From contig CM048841.1 of assembly GCA_026545765.1 (NCBI GenBank), positions 88,704,636 to 88,768,635 on the forward strand: a stretch of 64,000 nt of DNA. Reading direction: 5' to 3'. The notes beneath the pieces were generated by a model. The model did not search any database, was not told the origin of the DNA, and worked only from the letters and a program-made list of their open reading frames with translations. This document shows, in pieces, positions 22,949-35,036 of the stretch (positions are counted from its first letter, which is position 1; every line of letters starts with the position of its first letter). A program made the position numbers and the translations under genes. The DNA comes from Plantago major (lineage: Eukaryota; Streptophyta; Magnoliopsida; Lamiales; Plantaginaceae).

Positions 22949-23118
22949 GTGACCAACTACGAAGTGTACAGTTAGCGCACGAGTGAGGACAAGTGCGTGG
23001 AAGTGGACATGTGTTGGTACAATGAAACCATCATATATATCACCCGTAGAGCTGCCCATGAGTAACCGTGCTGGTCCAAAGGGTTGAGGCTCGATCGATT
23101 ATTAGTCGGCTCGTTACA

Positions 23119-23570
23119 TCTACGTACTAACTAATTATTATTGTCATTAAAAAATATACCAATCAAATTAAGTTACCAGCTAATATATCATTTTCCAAGT
23201 CATTTATCAGCTAAAATTTTCTAACCGCGCGTAATCATATTAATCATATTGTATTGTACTAGTGTATGATAAGGTGAAAATCAAACAATCAAGACATTAT
23301 CAATTTACATTCTGTATAAATCAATAAGTAGTGAGTATTATATTATTAAGTCAGACATAATTAGTTGCATGTATTATTTTGTAAGTACGTACTAGCTTGT
23401 TTGTCACGTCCTTCTCAGTGGTTTCTGATGTGAAGAGTTAACTTATGTAAGATAATTAAAAATGTGAACTGTTTAAAATCACATCGATCGATCTATCACT
23501 CTTTACTCATCAAAATAGCTGCGCGTAATCCCCCGTGTAGGTAAAAAAAAACAATGATTGGCACCTGAAA
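23119..23570. other. AT-rich spacer, no gene seen
   Basis: I found no coding region, RNA gene or repeat ends between the Cassandra LTR and the Copia relic that follows. Confidence 0.4.
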
Positions 23571-24000
23571 ATTATCAACATGATCAAAACTCATTTTGGT
23601 AGAACTATTAAAACCATCAGAAGTGATAATGGAAGTGAGTTTGTTATGTATGATTTCTATATATAATTATAGTGTAATTCTTGAAAAATGCCTGATTTTT
23701 TGAATTATTATAAAATACCATATATATTCTTTTAATACAAGTGTTTAATATGCTCATATAGATCACACTAGTTTAATATGGTTTTTTTTAATTGTAGGGC
23801 AAAATCAGTACTTTTCCTAAATTTTCTCGACATATATAATGCAAGTAGCTCGAGCTGATGTTTCAATCATCTTTACCAATCCATTTTTGGTCAGACAGTG
23901 TTTTGACTGCAGTCTACATCTGATAAATAGAACTCAATAGGAGGGTATTGATTACTTGACAAAGCCTTTGTCTGGTCCATGAGGAACATAACCGAGGATT
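23571..24000 (+). pseudogene. Relic of a Copia integrase gene
   Basis: Two short islands match Copia integrase. From 23580 the text reads MIKTHFGRTIKTIRSDNGSE, with the conserved SDNG. Near 23880-23960 it reads LPIHFWSDSVLTAVY, then NRTQ and DYLTKPL after a stop. About 220 bases of AT-rich sequence separate them. No LTRs accompany the relic, so it is an old fragment. Confidence 0.72.
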
Positions 24001-24504
24001 GACGTTATTCGGATATGCTTGTGATCATATCATCCCGGTTAACTACTATTTTGTTTGTTTTCATAATGCGTATTGCTGCGTATATAATATGTATTGGATC
24101 ATGTGTTGCAGTTAAGCACGTGAATAGTGCACTTTGATAGTTTGATACACCGACAATATGATATAGTACAACTTTAAACAACATTTCATGGAGATCTATT
24201 GGATCATGAATTGTTGTTAATCATGTATGTAACACTTTGATACACCTGACTCTATTCTACATTGCATTGCAACATTAATAATCATTTCGAGGAAACATAT
24301 ATGAATATAGTTGTTGTCTCCGAGTGTAACACGTTTCTCATTTACTTTGAATTGCCTAATCAACATGCGTGTAGTTTGTCCTAGCTCATAAGGTTACTCT
24401 GATGAACCATAATAGTTACATGTTCTGTTTATCTTGTTGCTCTATTTATTAATCAATTAAATGATGATCATAGGGTCAACAAGCGAGAAAGAAAATGGGG
24501 CTGA

Positions 24505-24693
<189 letters not shown>

Positions 24694-24748
24694 TGAGCAG
24701 AACAATATATATGTCTTGCATCAAATTTTAGTTAAACAGTATTCATAA

Positions 24749-24838
<90 letters not shown>

Positions 24839-25002
24839 TGATTAAAATGTATTGCCATATTGATGTATATATTTTTCAGTGATTTCCTTTTGCATACTTT
24901 AGATAAAACCAGTTTCATCAAGAAGTCTTGCATGGATGCAATCATTAATAAATATTATTTTCATGGACAGATCCGGCCCTTGTGGAGGCATTACTTCCAG
25001 AA

Positions 25003-25148
25003 AAAACAGGCAGTAACAACTGCAAATTTTGAAAATTTAGTTGAATGAAAATATTATAAATACGCCAATGCGACTTGAACCCGCATCCTCTAGGTTAATA
25101 ACTTATTTTCTTACAACTACATTAACTAAAACTATGTTAATTATTGAG

Positions 25149-25190
<42 letters not shown>

Positions 25191-25784
25191 TTAAACTCTA
25201 ATTTTGCCCGTATTTGCTCGGAATAACACTTAATCGTAACAATACACAAATTCTCTTTTACCATATTTACATGTTACTCCCAATTTACTACCACATTACA
25301 TATACACACAAATTTTGGTCTCTCAAACTTCCTCATCTGACAAATATCATTATGTTGCTATCCATTTACATTTAATTGTTTTTTTTTTTTAAAATAAAAT
25401 GCATGTTGTAATTATCATATAAGGAGTAAGTGTTGTATTTTAGTTAATTAGTATAAAAAAGAGAACGTTTGAAATAAATGGGTTTCCAACAACATTCCAA
25501 CCGAATTATGTTGGAAACTAAAATTTGTTGGAAAACTGTTGATATAACAATGAAAAAATTGGTTCGGTTGGAAAATTTTGTTGGTGTTGATTGGTTGCTC
25601 CATTATTTACAATGATGTTCCAATATAAATTTTGTTGCGCGCAAGCTAAATTTGTTGGTACATTCGTTGTTATCTTTTAATAAATTTTGTCAGATTAATT
25701 GACTGTTGGTATTTTGTTGCTAATAGCAACAGAACTTGTTCCGTTGGAGTCTCTTCGTTGGTGTGCCCATTTTTTTTTGTAGTG
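25003..25784. mobile_element. Composite insert in the ARF1 duplicate, ending in a CACTA-like terminus
   Basis: The right end reads GTGCCCATTTTTTTTTGTAGTG (25763-25784), the complement of a CACTAC... CACTA transposon end. The 300 bases before it repeat TTGTTGG/TTCCAAC phrases, like CACTA subterminal repeats. No matching CACTA start is found at the left, where a tRNA-like tail and a TA microsatellite lie instead. The insert also coincides with loss of ARF1 sequence equivalent to 11004-11254. Confidence 0.55.
25152..25189. repeat. (TA)n microsatellite
   Basis: About 19 TA units lie within the composite insert. Confidence 0.95.
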
Positions 25785-26016
25785 GAAAATGTTCATTTGC
25801 CTGCTGTTTTGATTATGCTAATGTAATGTCTTGCTCACTTAGCATAGCTAAATGCATGTTTGTGAACCCTGGTGTTGGAGAAGAGAACCCTGGTCCAAAG
25901 ACGTTATTGTTACTATTGTGAAATGATGTTGATGATGGAACCCATACGGCCATATTGAAATAGTTGCAAACATGTGTTGCAGATGGTTAGGTTCGTAGAG
26001 AATATGGGAAGAAAGG

Positions 26017-26521
26017 TGTTGTTGCTGTTGAGCTAAACAAGATGATCTTCTTCTCCGTTCACAAACAATGATCAAACAGTAACAATCGAACAATGCAAAA
26101 AGGAAATCGACACAAGAGATTACGTGGTTCGGCTCAAATAAGCTTACATCCACGAGAAAACAATCAACGATCTTTATTGCTATCAATCGATTACAAACAA
26201 CAAGCTACAATCACAAGATCAAGCTCGTAAATCAGTTTCTGCAACCTATCGTCTACCTCGGACAAATTCAGATAAGAAACGGTTACAATCGATGAAATTG
26301 AGAGTGCAAATGTGAAGTTCTAGCTCTGAACAAATGACACAACAAGATGGATTAAATCATGAAGAAGAAACCGCTCGCTAATCGATCATGCAAGCTGGCA
26401 GATGAGTTGTGCTCTGTTTCCTTCTGTTTAAGAACATAACTAACTTCCAACTGCCAATTAAATGTGAACCGTTGATCGAATCCCAGATCGAATCTCAGCC
26501 GTCGAATCATTTTGAGCTACA
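26017..26521 (-). repeat. Copia-3 3' LTR (about 505 bp)
   Basis: On the minus strand it starts TGTAGCTCAAAATG and ends CAGCAACAACA, giving TG...CA ends. The partner LTR is lost, so the ends rest on terminal motifs and the position of the polypurine tract. Confidence 0.7.
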
Positions 26522-26642
26522 AACTTAAAATCTCCACCTTAGCTAAAAAAATCAATGATATACTCCCACTTGCAGTTCATTTGAAGGTAGAACTACAAAC
26601 CTTTAGGCTCCCTTAATGGCTAGAGCATGCCATAGCAACAGA

Positions 26643-29099
26643 TCAATCATCATAGGAAGAATTCAGACACTTTACATTGATCAACTCAGCACAATGTTTG
26701 AACTTTGCTGTTGGCAATGGCTTAGTAAAGCTGTCTGGAACATTCTCTGATGTATGCACCTTCTCCACCTTCAGCACAATGTGTTTTATTCTCTCATGAA
26801 AGTGTTGATTCTTAGAGAGTTGTATTGCACTTTGATTATTACAGAAAACTATGACACACTCTTGCACAATTCCCAGTTCCTTCAATAAACCATTCAGCCA
26901 CATTGCTTCTTTTATTGCCTCAGTTATTGCAATAAATTCAGCCTCAGTTGTAGACAATGCAGCTATGGATTGTTGAGTACACTTCCAGCTAATTGCTGTC
27001 CCAAAGAGAGTAAACACAAACCCTGTGATTGACTTCCTAGTATCCACATTTGATGCAAAATCTGCATCTACAAATCCTTGCAATGGAAGATCAGTCCCTT
27101 GTGTTACTTGAAACTTAAGACCATGACTCTACGTACCTTTGATGTATCTGAAGACTCCCTTAACCACATTCCAATGATCCATATCTGGATTACTCATATA
27201 TCTGCTAATCATGCTCATAGCAAATGCCAAATCTGGCCTACAACATAACATTAAGTACATAATACTTCCTACTGCACTGGCCTAAGGAATGGTACTCATC
27301 TTCATCATGTCAGCTTGAGTACTAGGACACTGGCTCACTGACAACTTAACATTAGGATTTATAGGCATAGATGCAGGCTTAGAAAGATTCATAATGAACC
27401 TAGCTAGAACTTTAGACAAGTAACTTGACTGAGACAAAGAAAGACTTCCATTTGTAGCATATCTGACAATATCCATTCCTAGAATTCTTTTAGCATTTTC
27501 CAGATCTTTCATTTCAAAATAAGAGCTCAATTTCAACTTTAAATCACATATATCTTTCATATAACTCCCAACAATAAGAATAGCATCAACATATAAAAGA
27601 AGATATATGCAATTTCCATGTGAAATGTCCGACAGATAAATGCAACTGTCATACCTACTTCTCTGAAAGTGTATTGAGCTCATGAAATCATCAAATCTTC
27701 TATACCATTGGCGAGGACTTTGCTTAAGACCATATAATGATCTTCTCAGAATGCATGCTCTGTTTTCTCTGTCATTAACATGTACTCCCTCTGGTACTTT
27801 CATATAAATTGTTTCATCTAGCTTCCCATGAAGAAATGCAGTCTTCACATCCATTTGTTGAAGATGTAGGTTCCACTGTGTGACCATAGCTAGAAGAACT
27901 CTGATAGAAACATACTTAACAACTGGTGAGAAGATATCTGTGTAATCAATACCTTCCTTCTGTGTGAATCCTCTTGCAACTAATCTTGCTTTGTATCTGA
28001 TTGACTCCTGTGCACCTGTCTCAGATTTCTTCTTGAAGATCCATTTACAACCAACTAACTTCTGATTCTTAGGTATATCAACAACATCCCATGTGTGATT
28101 CTCTTCCAGAGACAACAACTCTTCCTGTATTGCTGTAATCCATTTTTCACTCTCAAAACAACTTATAGCTTCATGGTATGTTGCAGGTTCTGAATAGTTG
28201 ATTTCTTCAGCCACAGATAGTGCATAAGAAACACTATAGGATTTTCCTATTCTTCCATATCCAAGCATGTCAGGAGCTGTCTTGTTTATCCTTTTAGCTA
28301 GTTGATAAGAAGATAGATTTTCCACAGCTTCTGGCACCTCATCTGTATTGTGATCAACTGTGTTTGTCACTTCAGATGGCCATTGTTGTTTTCCATTATC
28401 AATGTCACTTGATTGTTCCTCTCTTTGATCATGATTAGTTGATGTAGCATGATCATTACTCAGCAACTCCACCTCAAGTTCTGTACCATGCTGAATTTGT
28501 TTGAGTGGCATAACTTGTTCATCGAAAATGACATCCTTACTAATGATGCACTTCTTCTGACTAATGCTCCACAGCTTGTACCCCTCAACACCTGGTGGAT
28601 AACCAAGAAAAACACACCTGAGATCTCTAGGATCAAGCTTGTCTTGTCTAGTGTGTGCAAGTGCCAGACAACCAAAAACTCTGATGTGATTATAAGAAGG
28701 AGGTTTTCCTGACCACACTTCTTCAGGAGTTTTATGATTAAGTGGTGATGAGGGACTCCTGTTGATTAGATAACATGCAGTAGTAGCTGCTTCTCCCCAG
28801 AATGATTTGCTCAATCCAGAACTGATTAACATACATCTCACTCTTTCAAGCACAGTTCTATTGAATCTCTCAACAACTCCATTTTGTTGTGGAGTGCCAG
28901 GAATTGTTTTATGTCTCACAATTCCTTTCTCTTTGCAGAAATCATTGCATTCTCCTGATAGGAATTCAAGACCATTGTTAGTTCTTAGATGCTTGATCTT
29001 CCTTCCAACTTGATCCTCCACTTCAATAGACCAATCTCCGAACTTCATGAAAGTTTCATCTTTAGATCTCAGAATGATCGGCTTTCCTTGAGAAATCAT
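26643..29099 (-). pseudogene. Copia-3 integrase core, reverse transcriptase and RNase H
   Basis: One frame runs the full length with two stops, at about 27282-27284 (after MSTIP) and near 27133 (after IKGT). It shows the integrase second Asp region (NNGLEF), TPQQNGVVERFNRTV with the Glu, the RT motifs [25 protein letters not shown] and YGLKQSPRQW, and RNase H (VDADFASNVDTRKSITGFV, STTEAEF). The reverse transcriptase catalytic motif reads YVDA in place of YVDD (about 27573-27584), which should abolish polymerisation. The SDNG-type Asp is also replaced (RTNNG). Confidence 0.87.
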
Positions 29100-29520
29100 C
29101 TATGATGGATATAAAATACTTGCCACCATTTAGAGTTTGTGTGTTGGTTGGAACCCATAGATCTGAATGAAGATAATCCAAAGGAGCCTTAGTGACATGC
29201 TTTGCAGTGCTAAAATCTGTCTTATGAGATTTTTCCATAATGCAGTTTTCACAGAACTTAGGAATGGTTATCTGATCATCACCTAGAGGATCTTGTTTGG
29301 ACAATTCCTTCAGACCTTTCTCACTTAAGTGTCCCATTCTAGCATGCCAAAGTTGAGTGTTGTCCAATGTTGCAACATTTGCAGACATCTCAGTGACTGT
29401 ATTTCCATCTAAGTAGTACAAACCATTCCTCTTCACTCCTTTCGTTACATCTTTACCACCTTTCATAACTGTGAGAATTCCATTCTCAGACTGGTACTTG
29501 TGACCATTTCCATCTAGCAT
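29062..29520 (-). pseudogene. Copia-3 pre-integrase and integrase N-terminus
   Basis: This frame carries the pre-integrase GLYYLDG, the zinc-binding LWHARMGHLSEKG with the downstream FCENCIMEK pair, and the first catalytic Asp in ISIIDDFSRK. A frameshift near 29090 joins it to the rest of the integrase. Confidence 0.85.
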
Positions 29521-29738
29521 ACCAAAGAAATCAGGTTCCTTTTCAACTTAGGAATGTATCTGGCATTAGACAAGATTCTGACAACATTATCATGCATTCT
29601 AAGCTTGATATCACCATACCCTTCAATCCTGCATGGATAATCATTTCCCAACAATACAGATCCACCTCTCTTTGCTTGAAAATTCACAAACCAATCTAAA
29701 TTTGGACTCATGTGAAAAGAGCAACCAGAATCAAGCAC
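29514..29738 (-). pseudogene. Copia-3 protease
   Basis: The active site reads VLDSGCSFHM (DSG). The codon just before it is TGA, where related elements have tryptophan (WVLDSGCS), a TGG-to-TGA change. Confidence 0.83.
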
Positions 29739-30605
29739 TCAACACTTATTTGAACTTGTAGTAGTAACTGAACAAAGTTCAGAGGCAATGAGTACCTCAA
29801 CTTCTCCATAAGATTGAGAATCTTCTGCAATGTCTGCAGTGTTTGTTGTTGCATTTGGTTGAATCTTGCCAGCTTTCTTGTCTCTCTTGAACTGAAATAA
29901 TTGTTTCTTCAGATGTCCATGCTGCTTACAGTAGAAGCACTTTCTTTTCTTAGCATCATAGACATCTGGTTGTTTTCCTTTATCTGTTCTCTTGGCATCT
30001 GTATGATTGAAGGACTTGTTCTTGGTCTGCAACTTGTTGCTCCACCTTAATTGCTCTGATGTTCAAACTTTCAGCTGTGATATCTTGACTGGTGGAAGGT
30101 CTCCTATGCAAATCATTGTTCCTCAAAGCAACATCAACATCTTCATAAGTAAGTTTAGAACTCTTACTAGTCACAAGAGCATCAATGAAATGCTCATATG
30201 ACTTTGGTAAGGCTCCCAGAAAAACAAGAGCTTTATCTTCATCTGAAACTGTGATAGAAACACTCTCCAGATCCTGGCACATCTTGTTGAATTCATCCAA
30301 TTGCTCTGATAAAGATCTCTCAGTACTAACCTTGAAATTAAACAATTTATTCCTGAGATGAAGCTTGTTTGCAGATGTCTTTGAGTTGTACATCTCTTCC
30401 AGCTTCTCCCACACTTCCTTTGCTGTTTTGATCTTGATAACTTCTCTCAGTACTTTGTCTCCCAGAGAAAGAATGATGGTGCTGTGAGCTCTTCCCATGA
30501 ACGATGCCCTTTCCCTTGCATCAACATCATTAGTGAATCCCTTATCACCAAGTAGAGCTGCATCCAATCCTGCTAAACATAGCCTTTTAAGTCCTTTTGT
30601 TCTAG
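29739..30605 (-). pseudogene. Copia-3 Gag, N-terminally truncated
   Basis: Gag text runs from KGLKRLCLAGLDAALLG through AKEVWEKLEEMYNSK to the zinc knuckle region in a second frame. The knuckle reads CFYCKQHGHLKKQL, so the last cysteine of CX2CX4HX4C is replaced by leucine. A frameshift near 30000-30030 separates the two parts. The apparent start at 30567 is a TTG; the frame is open upstream to the truncation point. Confidence 0.82.
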
Positions 30606-30645
30606 AGAAATTTTACTTGGGAGGTTCCCGATTTTTGCACGAGTG

Positions 30646-31114
30646 TCGTTCATATAGGTTAGGCTCGTTCAAAGATCTTCGTAAAAACCCTTCAATTCAA
30701 TACTCTCGTTCAAAGATTCTCTAAAACGTTTTGGTTAAGGATCGTGGATTGACGACCCACGATTACTCTAGTTCAAATATCTTCAAACTCGTTTGGTAAA
30801 GGTTGAATTGATAGTTTTCTCTACACCGACCGTGTGACAGTATGAATGTATCCCTAGAGCGAATTAGCATTGCTTGATCGTAACTACCGTGTTCTTTCTA
30901 CCTCATTCTTACAAACAACTACATTGATTTTCTGTTTTCTAGTTATTAGAAGTACTTATTTCAAACAAATCAAACTGTTTCTACAAGTAATTGTTTGCTT
31001 TCAACTGTGTGGTAGCCTAATTGATTCCTTAGCGAACGATCTCGTGGTTAGCATAGTCTGTTTACAACGACTGCTTCCTACTTGTTTTTCCTAAGTAGTA
31101 ATTTGAGCATATCA
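30646..31114 (+). repeat. Fragment of a Gypsy LTR (Gypsy-C family), plus orientation
   Basis: This is the reverse complement of the first ~470 bases of the Gypsy-C LTR (51641 onward). It ends with TTTGAGCATATCA at 31114. The sequence after it lacks the primer site seen next to the Gypsy-C 5' LTR, so it is the 3' end of an element or a solo LTR. The left ~670 bp are lost at the junction with Copia-3. Confidence 0.82.
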
Positions 31115-32129
31115 TCCAGCAAGTCAATTAATAAAAAGTGTAAACTAACATGCTATTACTATTATTTCTTATGTTAATTTCATAATTAATCATCACAAAG
31201 CAATTAATAGATTAAATATTCTAACACCACAAGCTAACTAGGGAAGTAGCAGGGAGCATATATAAACATATAAGCAAATTTATTGTACAATTAAATCATA
31301 CACAAAGCTGAAGATTAATATAAAGAATACACAAACAAAACAAACTGCAGAAAATACAAAATAGAGACAGGTTGGGATTCAAACTCAGAACCACTACAAC
31401 CAACAGTTTCTGTAAGCATGCTTATGACCAGTCGGATATAAGTACTTCTGTAAGAAATTGACATCAAGAATTGATATCATACGCGACAACAATTAATGGT
31501 TTAAACAAAAACAAACTAAACTTGTAGTAGCGTTGTAGCTTCCCAAACAAAATAAAACAGAGCATGCTTAAAAGTCAAACAGGTTCAGAGAGTTTATACA
31601 TACAACACCATCATACAGTAAGTGTAGAAAGAAAGAAGGCACGTCATGGCTAACAAAACACAAAATAACCGCCCCGCAAACTCTAACTCGCAACAAGACA
31701 AACGAAAAGAGGAACTTACCGAAGGTCGAACGAAAAGCAAGTTTGGCAGCAAACACAAGCAAGGTTCTATGCGAAAGAAAGAAGATTGGCGGTGGGCATT
31801 CAATGGTAAAACAAAGAAGGGATGGAAGGAGGCTCGATAGTTTTGTGTCTAGGTTTAAGGAAAAAAAAAACGTAGGTTTAAGCGTGAGAAAGAGCTGGAA
31901 GAAGGCGATAAAACACAGAATAATTAGGATTCTCTAAGTAACGATTAGGATCAAATTTAGGAAAAGAGAGAGAAGGAATCCAATAATTAGTAAAACTCTT
32001 AACAAAGCTAAGCTAATTAACGTTATAAACTTCCAGCAGATTAGGAGATGAGTTTATTAAAACTAGGTAACAATATAACTAAAATAAATTAGCAAAAAGT
32101 CATTAATTAAAATTAAGTAAATTACGGGG
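31115..32129. other. AT-rich spacer, no gene seen
   Basis: There is no recognisable coding sequence. Near 31365-31450 the minus strand reads GAGTTTGAATCCC with upstream text loosely like a tRNA promoter box A, a possible SINE head. The open frame at 31646-31840 has no similarity that I recognise. Confidence 0.4.
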
Positions 32130-34390
32130 TTTCACATCTTCACTCATGAGTCCAGGCCTGCATATTGCTCTTAAGCACTGAACGGACTTGGATGACAGAC
32201 ATCTTCAATTACCTCAAGGACGGGTCTTTACCTCAGATTCAAAGGAAGCAAGAAGAGTTTTTTGCAGAGCCACTAGATATTTTATCTTTGGGGAAGATCT
32301 TTACAAGAAGTCTTTTAGTGGCACTCACTTGAGGTGCCATGGACCACAAGAGGCTAGGACTGTTTTGGAAGAAATCCATAGTGGAAGTTGTGGAAGTCAC
32401 TCAGGAAGCCGAACTTTGGCTCAGAAGGTCATAAGGCAAGGTTACTACTGGCCAACAATTGATAAGGATGCTTCAAACTTTGCTCGAGCATGTGATGACT
32501 GTCAGTATTATGCCAACATTCCTCACTGCCCTACAAACCCTATGATTCCGTCAATCATAGCCTGCCCATTTGACCAGTGGGGAATAGATATAGTCGGTCT
32601 GTTTCCCCACGGTACTCACCAAAAGAAGTTCCTCATTGTTGATGTGGAGTACTTTACTAAGTGGGTAGAGGCAGAAGCCGTATCTACCATCACTGAAAGC
32701 CGAGTCAAAACCTTCATTTGGAAGAATATCATTTGTCGTTCCTCATTGTTATTGTCTCAGACAACGGAGTGCAATTCTCCGGAGCTAAACTTAAGGAATA
32801 GTGCAAATCCTTCAAGATAGAGCAACGATTCACATCGGCTGCCCACCCTCAAGCTAATGGTCAAGCTGAATCAACAAACAAGACAATTGTCAAGATCCTA
32901 AAAAAGAGGCTAAGGACTTCTCAAGGAAGTTGGGTAGATGACTTGGATGGGGTACTTTGGGCTCACCGTACTACTGCTAGAACTGCTACTCACGAGACGC
33001 CCTTTGCACTAGTCTATGGCACGTAGGTAGTCATCCCTTCGGAGATTACAGTTGAGACTCAAAGGATTCAACAGTTGCAACCCGTTGAGAGATGAAGTGG
33101 CAAGGATCTATGACTTGGAGCTGCTTGAGGACAAAAGAAACACTGCACTAGCTAACATCCACCGCTACCAAGCGACGGCTGACCGAGCCTACAACAAGCA
33201 TGTCTATGCTAAATGAATGTGCACTGTTTTGTACGGTGTTACATCAACAGTGAACTTAACAGTCTAGGTTTTACTCTGCGGGACATTATTGTAATATTGC
33301 ATTTTCTTCACTAATGTTTAACCTAGTTCGATAGTTTTGGTTTCCTGTGTCAACATGTCGAAGATTTGGGAGATAAAAGGAAGATGTGCTTAGCTTGGAG
33401 TATTTAAGGAAAGGAATCAAAGAAGGAATCAAAGATCAGATTTTCTAGACAAGATCTCAATCTAGACAAATTAAGAGTTGAATAAGCATGGCAAGAAGAT
33501 CTGGACTTGATTGTTAACATGTTATATATACAAGATCAAGGCCATAAACAAGCAACTCGAGTAGAAGGATTCACAACACATTATTGATACTTCTTCTAGT
33601 CTTGATACTCGAGAGTTTCCAAAGTAACAAAGTGATTTCATTCCAAGACATATTCATAGTTACTTTGTATTTACTAGACGTACTTTGCGGTTGGCTTTTA
33701 ACAGGGATAGGTTTCTCGATTATCTAGAGTTGGTCTAGATTTGTCAACCATAGAATAGGTAGCACTATTTTGAACTGTTTAGTTTTTTGTAGTTCAAGGT
33801 TTCAACTTGTGAAACCTTGAATCTTATTTTCATAAATTCACTTAATTAATATAGTGAATATTTGCTCGACTGGTATTTTATATACCAGTTAAGTTTGTAG
33901 AAAATCATCTCTGTGTTCTTTATATTTATTTCCACTGCATTAATAGTTTTCTGTTTACCTGTTCGTTAGTCTCTATTACACCAACTGTTGACTCAACATT
34001 GATATCAACAGTATGGTTACAATAAGTTAGAGTACAATAGTTCAGAAAAACATCTCTATATTTGTCAGTTTATTCCGCTGTGTATGTTTTTCTGTTTGAG
34101 GGTTAGCTGTTACATTAACGATTATATCATTGTTGATGTTAACTGTTGTGAAAGTGCAGTTTAGTACAAAGTTCGGATCCTTACATTCTTTCACTAAAGA
34201 TCTACAGGTTGGCGATTTGGTTCTTAGAAGGGCAGACATTCTCAGTAAGGTTGGAAAACTTAAGCCTAAATGGGAAGGTCCTTACAAGATCATTGGAGAA
34301 AGGATCAATGAAGCTATGAGTTAGAGGATGATCAGGGAAGGGTCTTGAAGAGAACTTGGATTGCCAAGAACCTTCAAAAGTTTTATGCTT
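32130..34390 (+). pseudogene. Gypsy integrase remnant (Tat/Athila-like end), plus strand, interrupted
   Basis: From about 32170 the text reads TWMTDIFNYLKDGSLP, then after a frameshift SKEARRVFCRATRYF. The H2C2 zinc finger follows (HSGSRTLAQKV...CDDCQ), then the core WGIDIVG, DNGVQFSG and HPQANGQAESTNK, giving the D, D and E residues in different frames. Coding resumes after an insertion with QVGDLVLRRADILSKVGKLK and ends KRTWIAKNLQKFYA. There is no gag or reverse transcriptase here. Multiple frameshifts and stops make it dead. Confidence 0.85.
33215..34150. mobile_element. Probable solo LTR inside the Gypsy integrase remnant
   Basis: The integrase text stops after NKHVYAK near 33213 and resumes near 34180. 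The insert has a start TGTTACATCAACAGTG (about 33238) and an end TTGATATCAACA (about 34011), which look like complementary TG...CA LTR termini. The flanks TACGG and TATGG differ by one base. Another ~140 bases of foreign text follow. Boundaries are approximate. Confidence 0.5.
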
Positions 34391-35036
34391 AGAACTACGT
34401 CAGTTATTTACTTTTGCCTGTTTTTACTTTTTGGCCCTGAAGCCCACCAGTTGTAATTGCATTTACGTCAAATCAATACAACTTCTATCTTTTTCAGTTA
34501 CATTTTCTAGACTCAATTCCTCTCTTCGGACTCACCTCTTCCGAACCATAGCCTTTCCTTACAAAAATACTGAATGATCAAATCCCTATGACTTCAGTTC
34601 TAAGAACCTCTAACTCGGATCAAGCATCATAAATGAAATAACAAAGTCAGAAAATAAACCAGTCCGAGCAGCTCTGTCCGAACTAAGCAGGCCCGAGGGG
34701 AATCTTCACCGGAAGATCCTCGAACCATCTATCTCTCCGAACAACTACCATTTTCGAGTTAGGTGAAATCCACTCACAGAAAGTGGTGGGTTATCAAGGA
34801 ATTGATCCTCCAAATAAAGTAAAGTGGTTTCAGAATTGAACAAAGATCGAAGCGGTGACCAATAAGCCTCTTCGAACCATCTACCTCTTCAACCGCTACC
34901 ATTTTCGAGTCAGGGCACTCACATAAAATGGTAAACGGTGGAAGAGGCGGACAGATCAAAGAATTGATCCTCCGAGCATGTTGGTTTCACTCCAAACAGC
35001 CAGACAGACATTGATCCAGGTAGAGATCCGCCAATC
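34391..35036. other. LTR-like non-coding sequence left of Gypsy-B
   Basis: The text is rich in CGAACCATCTATCTC-type phrases and TCCGAAC motifs, with two imperfect copies of an AACCATCTAnCTC...ACCATTTTCGAGT block (about 34723-34760 and 34876-34917). It is continuous with 43531-44725 once Gypsy-B is removed. No gene. Confidence 0.5.

Larger units (their letters stand above)
17673..23118 (+). mobile_element. Cassandra LTR (copy 2, probably solo), split by Copia-2
   Basis: The left part (17673-17834) has TGT, a long T-run, then ACAAAGTTTCAAG, and a 5S-like segment with AGTTAAGCGTGTTTGC (box A) and CAATGGGTGAC (box C). The right part (22954-23118) continues with CAACTACGAAGTG, GCGCACGAGTGAGGACAAG and ends CTCGTTACA. 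Joined, the LTR is about 327 bp. No second LTR or internal domain is present, so it is probably a solo LTR. No target duplication is found around it. Confidence 0.82.
26017..30605 (-). mobile_element. Copia-3: 5'-truncated Copia element on the minus strand
   Basis: Read on the minus strand the order is gag, protease, integrase, reverse transcriptase, RNase H, polypurine-like GGTGGAGATTTTAAG, then the 3' LTR. The 5' LTR and the first part of gag are missing; homology stops near 30605, just before a Gypsy LTR fragment. The coding region carries stops, frameshifts and a catalytic change in reverse transcriptase. Confidence 0.9.

Noticed and set aside
31646-31840. A lysine-rich 64-residue protein
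   Set aside because: It is short, of biased composition, in AT-rich spacer, with overlapping frames equally open.
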